Source: Pseudomonas sp. CCI4.2
GTDB taxonomy: Bacteria; Pseudomonadota; Gammaproteobacteria; Pseudomonadales; Pseudomonadaceae
Assembly: GCF_034350045.1 (NCBI RefSeq)
Contig: NZ_CP133781.1
Coordinates: 4,512,501 to 4,576,500, forward strand
Direction: 5' to 3'
Length of the DNA: 64,000 nucleotides
Each line of letters opens with the position of its first letter. Within the stretch, counting starts at the first letter, position 1. Positions 27,493 through 36,217 of the stretch are shown one piece after another. The notes below the pieces were generated by a model. That model searched no databases. It saw only the letters and a list, made by a program, of their open reading frames with translations, and was not told the DNA's origin. The translations under genes and the position numbers were made by a program.

Positions 27493-27815
27493 GCGTCGGT
27501 GGGCTTGCCTTATCGTTCTAATAGTAGGGGCAGCATTCGTCGCACGGTCGTGGTACGAGCGGGAGATCGCCCTGGTGATAGGTGGAACCTACGAGGAGAT
27601 GATCAAGGGTTCGTCAGCCCGCTTTAGCTCACCTTATCCCGGTGGGGGAATATGGCCGGGCTGGCCAATGTCCGACGTGCAATTACGATTCACCGACCCG
27701 CAGTATGGATTTATCACGCCAAAGAGCGCCGACCTTTTAGTTGTATTCCAGGACAATATTGTTCAGCACCTGATATGCCTCCACAGACCGAGCCCTTGTT
27801 GCTCAATGAGGCAGA
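27485..27815 (+). pseudogene. Truncated, frameshifted tandem copy of the preceding gene
   Basis: Starting at an ATG that overlaps the previous stop, this frame repeats the first copy closely (FVARSWYEREIALVIGG, EEMIKGSSARFSSPYPGGG, DPQYGFITPKSAD). Most differences are silent. One base is missing near 27775 compared with the first copy, so the frame leaves the aligned sequence after DNIVQHLI. Similarity ends near 27815, where the mtlR-like gene on the other strand begins its normal end. The copy has lost its C-terminal half. Confidence 0.75.
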
Positions 27816-28703
27816 CGCCGCGTGCCGGTACTCACTCGGTGTCTGGTTCATTTCAGCTCGGAAGTGCCGGTTGAAGTTGGACAGGTTGCAGTAGCCGACT
27901 TCGAAGCAGATATCAGCCACTGACATTTTCGTTTGCAACAACAGCCGGCACGCACGCTGTATTCGCAGCTTGCCCATCAAGTCGATAAAACCATGGCCAG
28001 TGGCGCGCCTGAAGAAACGCGAAAAACCTGGCTCGCTCATATTTAACTGCTCAGCGATGACCGACAGCCGAACCTCTCCGGTCAACTCTTTAAGCAAGTA
28101 ATCGAACGCTTTATGGACGCGTTCGTAATTTCTGACGTCTAGGTTCGGCGCGTAATAGGCGCTCGCCAGAAAGTGCGTCTCAGGTTTGGGAGCGGCCAAC
28201 AACGTACTCAGCAGTTCCAGAAACACCACCAAACGATGCAAGCCTTGGGCTGAGCCTATCGCTTCAAGAAGGCGTGCGGCTTTGACGGCCGTCCCGCCGG
28301 TAAACTCCAACCCGCGCCGGGCCCGCTCAAATAGCGACTGCAAGTCACCCAACTCAGGCATCGTCTGGCGAAGAGCCAACAACGCCACGCCGTCGAATTG
28401 CAGCACAACATCGCGTCCCCGCAGGTTTTCGCCTGGGGCAAGATCGCCGATCCAGTCGTGGGGTAGATCTGGGCCGATCATCGCGACATGACCCGCCTCA
28501 AACGCACCAATGTAATCCCCCGCAACCAGCTTGCCACTGCCTTGGCGAATGAGATGAATTTCGAATTCGGGGTGATGATTCCAGCGGGCCAGCGGATAAG
28601 GGTAGTCGTGTTCGTACCAGCGAAAGCTGTGCTCTGGCCCGGACAGAATGACTTCCAACGCCGCTGGGCGGTGTTCGATTAAGGCGTTGTGAACAGTAGG
28701 CAT
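27714..28703 (-). CDS. mtlR: AraC-family regulator of polyol use (MtlR-like)
   Basis: The 329-residue protein has an N-terminal sugar-binding cupin (FRWYEHDYPYPLARWNHHPEFEIHLIRQGSGK near residues 28-60) and a C-terminal double HTH (LSVIAEQLNMSEPGFSRFFRR and MSVADICFEVGYCNLSNFNRHF). This is the pattern of MtlR, activator of the mannitol operon in P. fluorescens. It is divergent from the polyol-binding-protein gene, with a long inverted repeat between. The normal end would be close to TPSEYRHA; about 30 extra residues (SLSNKGSVCGG onward) are read from the antisense of the truncated gene copy, so the original stop has been lost by rearrangement. Confidence 0.82.
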   Translation of the reverse strand: MPTVHNALIEHRPAALEVILSGPEHSFRWYEHDYPYPLARWNHHPEFEIHLIRQGSGKLVAGDYIGAFEAGHVAMIGPDLPHDWIGDLAPGENLRGRDVVLQFDGVALLALRQTMPELGDLQSLFERARRGLEFTGGTAVKAARLLEAIGSAQGLHRLVVFLELLSTLLAAPKPETHFLASAYYAPNLDVRNYERVHKAFDYLLKELTGEVRLSVIAEQLNMSEPGFSRFFRRATGHGFIDLMGKLRIQRACRLLLQTKMSVADICFEVGYCNLSNFNRHFRAEMNQTPSEYRHAASASLSNKGSVCGGISGAEQYCPGIQLKGRRSLA

Positions 28704-28795
28704 GGACGGCCCCTTTTATAGTTGTGTGGGCTACATTGGCTAAACAATACGCCGTTTGGATCACCGCCTACTAGGATGCGATTTGACCCACACCC

Positions 28796-28845
28796 GATAC
28801 TTTTTTAACCCGGTGATGGAGTGGGATAACAGTCAAAAAAGTATC
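28796..28845. promoter_or_regulatory. Perfect 11-bp inverted repeat, candidate operator between mtlR and mtlE
   Basis: GATACTTTTTT at 28796-28806 is mirrored by AAAAAAGTATC at 28835-28845 with a 28-bp spacer. It is placed about 150 bp before mtlE and 93 bp before mtlR, where an AraC-type activator site would be expected. The remaining gap has no gene. Confidence 0.45.
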
Positions 28846-28993
28846 AGCGTAGCGTCCGCCGTTCGTTTGTTCTGCCCGCTGCAAGCTGATGTAATCGACT
28901 CGTCACTCCGCTGCCGGCAAACACCAATTTGATCAGCAGTGGTTTACAACAACAATAATAAATCTGCGCCCAAGGCGTAGAGTGGAGAACACC

Positions 28994-30304
28994 ATGAAGA
29001 TTTCGCTCCAGGCACTTCTTCTGTCCGCCGGCTTGTCCTTTTTAGTCACCAGCCACGCTGCAGAATCAATCACCATCGCGACCGTCAACAACAGCGACAT
29101 GATCCGCATGCAGCGGCTTTCCAAAGTATTTGAAGCGCAGCACCCGGACATCAAACTCAACTGGGTGGTGCTCGAAGAGAACGTCCTGCGCCAACGCCTC
29201 ACCACGGATATTGCGACCCAAGGTGGGCAGTTCGACGTATTAACCATCGGCACCTATGAAACCCCGTTGTGGGGCGCTAAGCATTGGCTTGAGCCCATGC
29301 AGGACTTGCCTGCCAATTACGATCTCGACGATATTTTCCCCTCTGTGCGCCAAGGACTGTCGGTCAACGGCACCCTGTACGCCCTGCCCTTTTACGGCGA
29401 AAGCACCGTCACCTACTACCGTACTGACCTGTTTAAACAGGCCGGACTTACCATGCCTGAACAGCCCAGCTGGACTCAGCTCGGTGAGTTTGCAGCCAAA
29501 CTTCATCACCCCGATCAAGGCCAGTACGGCATGTGCTTGCGTGGTAAAGCCGGCTGGGGTGAAAACATGGCGCTGCTGACCACCATGGCCAACACCTTTG
29601 GCGCGCGTTGGTTCGATGAGCAGTGGCAACCGCAATTCACCAGTCCAGAGTGGACAGCTGCGGCGAATTTTTATATCAACACCCTGACCAAATACGGTCC
29701 GCCAGGGGTGTCGAGTAATGGGTTTAATGAAACCTTGGCGTTGTTCAATAGCGGGAAATGTGCGATTTGGGTCGACGCCAGCGTTGCCGGCTCCTTCACC
29801 ACTGACAAGGAGCAAAGCCGGGTCGCCGACAGTGTTGGCTTCGCCCCTGCACCGATTGAAGTGACCCCAAAAGGCGCCTCTTGGCTGTACGCCTGGTCAT
29901 TGGCAATTCCCGCCACGTCCAAGCACAAAGACGCGGCCAAGGCCTTCATCACCTGGGCAACCTCCAAAGACTACATTCAACTGGTCACTGAGAAAGACGG
30001 CATTACCAATGTACCGCCAGGCACACGCACGTCTACTTACAACGATGCTTATTTGAAGGCAGCACCGTTCGCCAAAGTGACACTGCAAATGATGCAGAAC
30101 GCCGATCCCGCGCACCCTTCGTCCAAGCCGGTGCCCTACGTCGGCATTCAGTACGTGACCATCCCCGAGTTTCAAGCCATCGGTACTTCGGTGGGCAAAA
30201 TTTTCTCTGCAGCGCTGACGGGACAGATGTCGGTCGAGCAAGCCCTGAGTTCGGCGCAATCGCTGACTGAACGAGAAATGAAGCGTGCGGGCTATCCAAA
30301 ATAA
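28994..30304 (+). CDS. mtlE: Polyol (mannitol/sorbitol) ABC transporter substrate-binding protein
   Basis: The 436-residue protein has a signal peptide (cleavage after LVTSHAA near residue 23) and a family-1 solute-binding fold: FDVLTIGTYETPLWGAKHWL, LYALPFYGESTVTYYRTDLF, GKCAIWVDASVAGSF, and the C-terminal PYVGIQYVTIPEFQAIGT typical of MtlE/SmoE. GGAG lies 8 bp before the ATG. It captures mannitol or sorbitol in the periplasm. In related genomes two permeases and an ATPase gene follow; here the next gene is a dehydrogenase, so this binding protein has no membrane partner in the window. Confidence 0.88.
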   Translation: MKISLQALLLSAGLSFLVTSHAAESITIATVNNSDMIRMQRLSKVFEAQHPDIKLNWVVLEENVLRQRLTTDIATQGGQFDVLTIGTYETPLWGAKHWLEPMQDLPANYDLDDIFPSVRQGLSVNGTLYALPFYGESTVTYYRTDLFKQAGLTMPEQPSWTQLGEFAAKLHHPDQGQYGMCLRGKAGWGENMALLTTMANTFGARWFDEQWQPQFTSPEWTAAANFYINTLTKYGPPGVSSNGFNETLALFNSGKCAIWVDASVAGSFTTDKEQSRVADSVGFAPAPIEVTPKGASWLYAWSLAIPATSKHKDAAKAFITWATSKDYIQLVTEKDGITNVPPGTRTSTYNDAYLKAAPFAKVTLQMMQNADPAHPSSKPVPYVGIQYVTIPEFQAIGTSVGKIFSAALTGQMSVEQALSSAQSLTEREMKRAGYPK

Positions 30305-30310
30305 TAAAAC

Positions 30311-30353
30311 TGCCCCGCTGTGCGGCTGAAAAACACACCGACCACGGGGTTTT
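30311..30353 (+). terminator. Possible terminator after mtlE
   Basis: CCCCG at the left and CGGGGTTTT at the right can pair, with an inner CGG/CCG pairing, followed by four T. The stem is imperfect and the T-run short, so read-through into the dehydrogenase gene is likely. Confidence 0.35.
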
Positions 30354-30411
30354 ACCGCGCTCAATGATCGCCATCCATGGCCACGATTTCTGAAAGCAGG
30401 AGAAACATCAC

Positions 30412-31185
30412 ATGAAACGACTGGAAGGAAAAAGCGCACTGATAACCGGGGCTGCCCGGGGCATCGGTCAAGTATTCGCTCAGGCGTACCTCCATGAAGG
30501 CGCCACGGTGGCCATCGCCGACATCGATTTTCAACGCGCGCAAGCTACCGCAGTAGCGCTTGGCCCCCATGCGTATGCAGTGAAGATGGACGTCACCGAT
30601 CAAGCCTCCATTGATGCAGCCATTGCCGCTGTCATTACCCACACGGGCAAGCTCGATATTCTGGTCAATAACGCTGCGCTTTTCGACTTGGCACCCATCA
30701 AGGAAATCACCCGAACCAGTTTCGAACGGCTATTTTCGATCAACGTGGCTGGCACTTTATTTACCCTGCAGGCAGCCGCCAGACAGATGATCAGCCAAGG
30801 GCATGGCGGAAAAATCATCAACATGGCGAGCCAGGCCGGACGCCGTGGCGAGGCTCTGGTCGCGGTCTATTGCGCGAGTAAAGCCGCGGTGATCAGCCTG
30901 ACTCAATCTGCGGGATTGAACCTCATCAAGCACGGAATAAACGTCAATGCCATCGCCCCTGGTGTGGTCGATGGCGAACACTGGGACGGCGTTGATGCGC
31001 TGTTTGCCCACTATGAAAACCTTCCAGTAGGCGAGAAAAAGAAGCGCGTTGGCGAGCAAGTGCCCTTCGGTAGAATGGCCACCGCCGATGACTTGAAAGG
31101 CATGGCGATTTTCCTGGCCTCTTCAGAGAGCGATTACATCGTCGCCCAGACGTACAACGTTGACGGCGGTAACTGGATGAGTTGA
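30412..31185 (+). CDS. Short-chain dehydrogenase, L-iditol/sorbitol 2-dehydrogenase type
   Basis: The 257-residue protein is a classical SDR: cofactor motif TGAARGIG near residue 13, NNAA near residue 88, catalytic Tyr-Lys in YCASKAA near residue 155, and an Asp (DIDFQRA) after the second strand that favours NAD+. Its sequence style (LEGKSALITGAARGIGQVFA) is that of Pseudomonas polyol dehydrogenases, which oxidise sorbitol to fructose or L-iditol to sorbose. GGAG precedes the ATG. It follows the polyol binding protein, where transporter genes would usually intervene. Confidence 0.82.
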   Translation: MKRLEGKSALITGAARGIGQVFAQAYLHEGATVAIADIDFQRAQATAVALGPHAYAVKMDVTDQASIDAAIAAVITHTGKLDILVNNAALFDLAPIKEITRTSFERLFSINVAGTLFTLQAAARQMISQGHGGKIINMASQAGRRGEALVAVYCASKAAVISLTQSAGLNLIKHGINVNAIAPGVVDGEHWDGVDALFAHYENLPVGEKKKRVGEQVPFGRMATADDLKGMAIFLASSESDYIVAQTYNVDGGNWMS

Positions 31186-31217
31186 CGCGACAGTTTTCAG
31201 AAGTCGAGGGATCGGCT

Positions 31218-31335
31218 GATCAATACACGGTTTTTTGCCTTTGGAGTTCCACCGGCCGCCGGCTATTTCAGCGCCTATTCCTGATAACCAGGTGGATTCG
31301 TTGGCACGCTCGTAAAGGCTTGGGAACAACCACGC
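31218..31335 (-). pseudogene. Fragment of a RES-domain toxin gene
   Basis: On the minus strand the frame reads AWLFPSLYERANESTW, LSGIGAEIAGGRWNSKG and then loses similarity. The GxGAxxxGGRWNSxG pattern is the N-terminal signature of RES domains, NAD-degrading toxins of Xre-RES modules. No antitoxin and no remainder of the domain is seen; the fragment abuts the end of the dehydrogenase gene. The surrounding 31186-31599 gap (414 bp) shows no other recognisable gene. Confidence 0.4.
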
Positions 31336-31599
31336 GTCCGACACCGTTATCGATCCCAACCGCCATTGATACAGATCAAATAGACGAACCCGGTTGGAAG
31401 CACTATTGGCCACGGCGAACAACGCTTCATGCTGGTCGCTTCGCCACGATGCAGAGAAGCACAGGCTTCGATATACACCCATTCCAGCAGGAAAGAAGCC
31501 ACTCGGCCGTGTCACCCAAAAAGCTCACTTTTTGAGCGACGACTTGCTCAATCCCATTACAACCATGCGCGTTTTTATTTCGCTGTTAAGGAGGCTGGC

Positions 31600-32649
31600 A
31601 TGACACTGTCAAACAACGCTGAACGCAGGAACATCGTCGATACCCATCGGCATCCGATGGGACCCAAGATGCAAGCCAAGATGGCGGAGCTAGGCCTCTA
31701 TGACCCGAAACTAGGATTCCCGCAGACTAACGCTCAGGACTTGATGTGCTATCGCGAGTGTTTCGATCTGGATTTCGCCTTGCCCATCCAGCGCGAGGCC
31801 GGCGTTACCCTCAGCCTTATCACCAATGGCGGCGAGGTGCCTTGGATTGCGCGGGATTTGCTTCAAGTCAGCACCGGCGAGGCTTTGAAGTTCCTGAACG
31901 ACGAATACTTTGAGATCAGGGATCGCTTTCCCGGTGAATTCGCACTCACGGCCAACGCACACGCGCTGGAGGAGAGCTGTCGATCAATCGTTGAGGAAAT
32001 GATCAGCAAGGGTGGCGCGAAAGCGATTGCGGTTTCGTCAAGCTACGGCGCCGGGTCCGAACGCACTTTCCTTGACAGCCCCAAGGCGGAGTGGCTTTGG
32101 GAGTTTGCGGCAGCCAATGACATCGTGGTGCATATCCATCCACCGATGCTATCGATTGGGCACGAGTCGCTCATGCAATACCGCCTCAACGAGGCGGTCG
32201 GTCGCCCCTTCGATTCTACCGTCAACGGTGCCCGGATGATCGCCTCTGGCGTGTTCGATCGCCACCCGAAGTTGCAGGTACTGATCGTCCACATGGGCGG
32301 TGAACTCGCGTCGATCCTCGGACGGCTCGAATTCAATTGGCACCTCAATTACAACGGGATCCCCAACCCTCCGGCCGGCAGGCCTTACACAAATAAGCGA
32401 CCACCCTCCGAATATTTCAAGACCAACATTCTTGTCGACTGCATGGGATTCAACCCCATTGGGGTGCGAGCTGCGGTTGAAATGTGCGGTGTGGACCGAG
32501 TGGTATTCGGCTCCGACTTCGGTCCGGTGCCATACGGGATCAAAGAGCATGTCAAGATTGTCGAGGACGTGATTGCGAACCCGGAGGAGCGCGAACGGGT
32601 GTTCTGGAAGACCAGCAACAAAGTATTCCGCCTGGGCCTGTCCGATTAA
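31600..32649 (+). CDS. Amidohydrolase family protein (ACMSD-like metal-dependent hydrolase/decarboxylase)
   Basis: From the ATG at 31600, preceded by AAGGAGG, the protein has 349 residues. It shows the amidohydrolase-2 layout: NIVDTHRHPMGP near residue 11 (first metal ligands), VHIHPPML near residue 175, LIVHMGGELASILGRLE near residue 230 and VVFGSDFGPVPYG near residue 300 (metal-binding Asp). Such enzymes decarboxylate or hydrolyse aromatic or carboxylated substrates; the substrate is not evident. Longer frames to 31429 have no family match. No pathway neighbours are present. Confidence 0.78.
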   Translation: MTLSNNAERRNIVDTHRHPMGPKMQAKMAELGLYDPKLGFPQTNAQDLMCYRECFDLDFALPIQREAGVTLSLITNGGEVPWIARDLLQVSTGEALKFLNDEYFEIRDRFPGEFALTANAHALEESCRSIVEEMISKGGAKAIAVSSSYGAGSERTFLDSPKAEWLWEFAAANDIVVHIHPPMLSIGHESLMQYRLNEAVGRPFDSTVNGARMIASGVFDRHPKLQVLIVHMGGELASILGRLEFNWHLNYNGIPNPPAGRPYTNKRPPSEYFKTNILVDCMGFNPIGVRAAVEMCGVDRVVFGSDFGPVPYGIKEHVKIVEDVIANPEERERVFWKTSNKVFRLGLSD

Positions 32650-32750
32650 GCACCTCGTTAACCGGCTGAACTAGGGTACTCACGAAAAACAAAGTGGCGC
32701 TAGTCAGGCGGGGTTTATTGGGCACAGGGTCGGCGAGTTCAACCCAAATG

Positions 32751-32776
32751 AAAAAAGGACCCGAAGGTCCTTTTTT
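32751..32776. terminator. Bidirectional intrinsic terminator
   Basis: AAAAAAGGACC and GGTCCTTTTTT form a perfect stem around a four-base loop (CGAA shared). It has A-run and T-run on the two sides and can stop both the tRNA-Gly transcript (minus) and the amidohydrolase transcript (plus). Confidence 0.85.
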
Positions 32777-32817
32777 CTTGCTCAATGGAATTCAGATGAA
32801 ATCCATTGAGCTATGTT

Positions 32818-32893
<76 letters not shown>

Positions 32894-32957
32894 ATCTTGG
32901 TAACGAGGCGCTATTCTATAGATTCAAATAGCCGAGTCAAGCCCTTGATTCAAAAAC

Positions 32958-33518
32958 TTATTTTTTTTCTGTGTCGGTTCTGAGATGCGGCCATGCCGCA
33001 CGCAAGTATTGAACCATTGACCACAATGTCAGGCCCGCAGCAATCAACAACAGCACATAACCAAGCACGACCCAGAAGGTGAATCCGGGCGGGTTCGCCA
33101 GCAGGATAACCAGTGCGATCATCTGCGCAGCGGTTTTCCATTTGCCCAGGCTGGACACGGCAACGTGTGCCCGCGCACCGATTTCAGCCATCCATTCGCG
33201 CAACGCGGAAATGACAATCTCGCGACCGATGATGACCGCGGCGGGTAATGTCAGCCAAAGACTGGCGTGTACCTGAACCAGCAACACCAAGGCCACAGCG
33301 ACCATCAGCTTGTCGGCCACCGGATCGAGAAACGCACCAAAGGGTGTGCTTTGCTCAAGCCGACGCGCCAGATAGCCGTCAAGCCAATCGGTTGCCGCCG
33401 CAATGGCGAACACCGTACTGGCTGCCATGTAGCTCCATTGATAAGGCAAATAAAACAGCAAAATGAAGATCGGTATCAGCAAGACACGTATTACGGTGAT
33501 CAGATTAGGGATATTCAT
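32958..33518 (-). CDS. pgsA: CDP-diacylglycerol-glycerol-3-phosphate 3-phosphatidyltransferase
   Basis: PgsA makes phosphatidylglycerol phosphate in the inner membrane. The 186-residue protein has about five membrane segments and the CDP-alcohol phosphatidyltransferase motif DWLDGYLARR then FGAFLDPVADK (DGxxAR...GxxxDxxxD) near residues 45-75. I prefer the ATG at 33518; a GTG two codons upstream is possible. It lies 32 bp after uvrC and before tRNA-Gly, the conserved gacA-uvrC-pgsA-tRNA order. Confidence 0.95.
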   Translation of the reverse strand: MNIPNLITVIRVLLIPIFILLFYLPYQWSYMAASTVFAIAAATDWLDGYLARRLEQSTPFGAFLDPVADKLMVAVALVLLVQVHASLWLTLPAAVIIGREIVISALREWMAEIGARAHVAVSSLGKWKTAAQMIALVILLANPPGFTFWVVLGYVLLLIAAGLTLWSMVQYLRAAWPHLRTDTEKK

Positions 33519-33550
33519 CGGCACAACTGGCTACGAGGTGAGCGGGCATT

Positions 33551-35374
33551 CTACTCGCTGTGCAGGCTGGCATAAATCGACTCTGCGAGCTTTTTGCTAA
33601 TTCCTGGCGCTTTCGCTATTTCTTCGATGCTGGCGCGGGACAATTCCTGCAATCCACCAAAGTGTTTTAGCAGGTCTCGACGACGGGTCGGCCCGACCCC
33701 TGCCACGCCCTCCAAGGTCGATGTACGACGCGTTTTGCCCCGTCGCGCGCGGTGTCCGGTGATGGCGAAACGGTGGGCTTCGTCGCGGATTTGCTGGATC
33801 AGGTGCAACGCTGGATCATCGCCTTTTAAAGTAAATTCATGGGCAGCATCATTCAGGTACAGCGTTTCAAAACCCGCCTTCCGCGTTGCGCCTTTCGCCA
33901 CACCCAACAAAATAATGTCCGGTATCGCCAGCTCGTTCATCACGTCTCGGGCCATGGACAGCTGCCCCTTACCGCCGTCGACCAGCAAGATATCAGGCAG
34001 TTTGCCTTCGCCGTCCTTGATTTTGCTGAAGCGTCGCATCAAGGCTTGGTGCATGGCAGCGTAATCATCGCCGCCAGTAATACCTTCGATGTTGTAACGC
34101 CGATAATCCGACTTGATAGGCCCCTCAGGACCAAACACCACGCAGGACGCCACGGTGGCTTCGCCGCTGGAATGGCTGATGTCGTAACACTCCAGCCGCT
34201 GCGGCGGCTCATCAAGATTCAACACTTTGGCCAACGCTTCAAAACGCGCCGTAACGTGCTGACGGTTGGCCAGGCGCGCAGAAAGCGCCTGCTCGGCGTT
34301 GGTCACCGCCAATTGCTGCCAGCGCGCCCGGGTGCCACGCACCCGATGGCTGATGGTCATTTCATGGCCACGGATTTCTTCGATCGCATCAATCAGCGTT
34401 GGGAAGTCTTCGTGAACAACGTTGACGATCACCTCACTGGGCAGTTCGCGGTCGTGATCGCTGAGGAAATACTGCGACAGGAAGGCCGACATCACCTCAC
34501 CCACCTCCTCCTCGATGCCCACTTGCGGGAAGAAACTCTTGCTGCCCAACACCCGTCCGCCACGCACGCTGATCAAGTGAACACAGGCGCCACCCGGATT
34601 GATGAACGCCGCCACCACATCCACATCGCCGGTCCCGCCATCCATGCTTTGCTGATCCTGAACCCGTCGCAGCAGGGATATCTGATCACGCAGCTCTGCC
34701 GCGCGCTCAAACTCCAGGTTCACGGACGCCTCTTCCATCGCCGCATTTAACTCGTTCGACAACGCATTGCTGCGGCCTTCGAGGAACATCACGGAGTGCC
34801 GGACGTCTTGTGCATAAACCTCGGGCTCGACCAAACCGACGCAGGGCCCCTTGCAGCGTTTGATTTGGTATTGCAGACACGGCCGAGCACGGTTTTTGAA
34901 ATAGCTGTCTTCGCATTGCCGCACCAGAAAAGCTTTCTGCAGCAGGCTCAAGCTCTCACGAATCGCGCCAGCGCTCGGGTAAGGCCCGAAATAACGGCCT
35001 TTTCCTTTTTTCGCGCCACGGTGAATACTCAGACGCGGGTAATCACCGTCCGAAAGGTAAACGTAGGGGTAGGACTTATCGTCGCGCAGCAGAATGTTAT
35101 AAGGCGGCCGCCACTCTTTGATGAGCGTCTGCTCCAGTAACAGGGCTTCGGTCTCGTTAGCGGTGATGGTGGTTTCAATGTGCGCAATACGGGCGACCAA
35201 TGCACTGGTCTTCGGCGCATGCCCCGTCTTGCGAAAATAACTGGCCAGTCGGCTCTTGAGGTTTTTCGCCTTGCCGACGTACAACAACCGCGACTCGGCA
35301 TCGAACATCCGATACACACCGGGACGGCCACTGCACGTAGAGAGGAAGGCGCTTGGATCGAACGTTTGGGTCAT
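33551..35374 (-). CDS. uvrC: Excinuclease ABC subunit C
   Basis: UvrC cuts on both sides of DNA lesions in nucleotide excision repair. The 607-residue protein has the GIY-YIG nuclease at residues about 10-90 (PGVYRMF, LLYVGKAKNLKSR), a UVR domain (LERAAELRDQISLLRRVQDQQ near residue 205), the RNase H-like C-terminal nuclease (CYDISHSSGEATVAS, LLVDGGKGQLSMA) and a terminal helix-hairpin-helix pair. The ATG at 35374 is one base after the gacA stop (TGA-A-ATG), indicating coupled translation. Confidence 0.97.
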   Translation of the reverse strand: MTQTFDPSAFLSTCSGRPGVYRMFDAESRLLYVGKAKNLKSRLASYFRKTGHAPKTSALVARIAHIETTITANETEALLLEQTLIKEWRPPYNILLRDDKSYPYVYLSDGDYPRLSIHRGAKKGKGRYFGPYPSAGAIRESLSLLQKAFLVRQCEDSYFKNRARPCLQYQIKRCKGPCVGLVEPEVYAQDVRHSVMFLEGRSNALSNELNAAMEEASVNLEFERAAELRDQISLLRRVQDQQSMDGGTGDVDVVAAFINPGGACVHLISVRGGRVLGSKSFFPQVGIEEEVGEVMSAFLSQYFLSDHDRELPSEVIVNVVHEDFPTLIDAIEEIRGHEMTISHRVRGTRARWQQLAVTNAEQALSARLANRQHVTARFEALAKVLNLDEPPQRLECYDISHSSGEATVASCVVFGPEGPIKSDYRRYNIEGITGGDDYAAMHQALMRRFSKIKDGEGKLPDILLVDGGKGQLSMARDVMNELAIPDIILLGVAKGATRKAGFETLYLNDAAHEFTLKGDDPALHLIQQIRDEAHRFAITGHRARRGKTRRTSTLEGVAGVGPTRRRDLLKHFGGLQELSRASIEEIAKAPGISKKLAESIYASLHSE

Positions 35375-35375
35375 T

Positions 35376-36020
35376 TCAGAGACTGGCATCAACCATGCCG
35401 TGGCGAACGGCCAATAGGGCTAACTCGACATCACTGCCGATCGAGAGCTTTTCAAAAATGCGATAACGATAGGTGTTCACGGTTTTGGGCGACAAGCACA
35501 GTTTGTCAGAGATGGTCTGGACTTTCTGGCAGCCGACGATCATCAGGGCAATCTGGATCTCACGCTCCGACAGCAGATCAAACGGCGAGTTACTGCTCTG
35601 CGGCTGGAAAGACTTCAGCGCCAATTGCTGGGCGATCTGCGGACTGATGTAACGTTGCCCGGCGAATACCAGACGAATGGCTTGTACCATCTCAGGCAGG
35701 CCAGCACCCTTGGTCAAATAACCCGCCGCACCCGCTTGCAGAAGACGCGTCGGAAACGGGTCCTCTTCACACACTGTCACCGCCACAACCTTGATGTCGG
35801 GATGGCTGCGTATCAATTTTCGAGTCGCTTCCAGTCCGCCGATGCCGGGCATCTTGACGTCCATCAATACTACGTCGGGTTTAAGCTCACGGGCCTTCTT
35901 CAGGGACTCTTCACCTGATTCAGCCTGTCCTACGACCTGGAGACCATCGATATCGGCCAACATCCGTGTAATGCCTGTTCGAACAAGATCATGGTCATCA
36001 ACTACTAGCACCCTAATCAA
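35376..36020 (-). CDS. gacA: Response regulator GacA
   Basis: GacA, activated by the GacS kinase, switches on the Rsm small RNAs that control secondary metabolism and biofilm. The 214-residue protein has a receiver domain with Asp8-Asp9 and phospho-acceptor Asp54 (VVLMDVKMPG), and a LuxR-type HTH at residues about 145-200 (LSEREIQIALMI, KLCLSPKTVNTYRYRIF). The start is TTG at 36020 after GAGGTG; a TTG start is known for gacA in P. fluorescens. uvrC follows with one base between. Confidence 0.97.
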   Translation of the reverse strand: MIRVLVVDDHDLVRTGITRMLADIDGLQVVGQAESGEESLKKARELKPDVVLMDVKMPGIGGLEATRKLIRSHPDIKVVAVTVCEEDPFPTRLLQAGAAGYLTKGAGLPEMVQAIRLVFAGQRYISPQIAQQLALKSFQPQSSNSPFDLLSEREIQIALMIVGCQKVQTISDKLCLSPKTVNTYRYRIFEKLSIGSDVELALLAVRHGMVDASL

Positions 36021-36217
36021 GCAGACACCTCACAAAACGGTCATTACGAATACCGTCCACCTTAGCAAAAACAGTGAGCCAGACCTAGCTACAAGCACGA
36101 TATTGGTGCAATGCCGATGTAAAACGGCGTTAGTGACACGCTACCACTAACGTCTTCATATATTTGGGAATTGTTTTTTGAAAGTCCAGAAACAGGATTT
36201 CTACCTAAACGCGCCGT

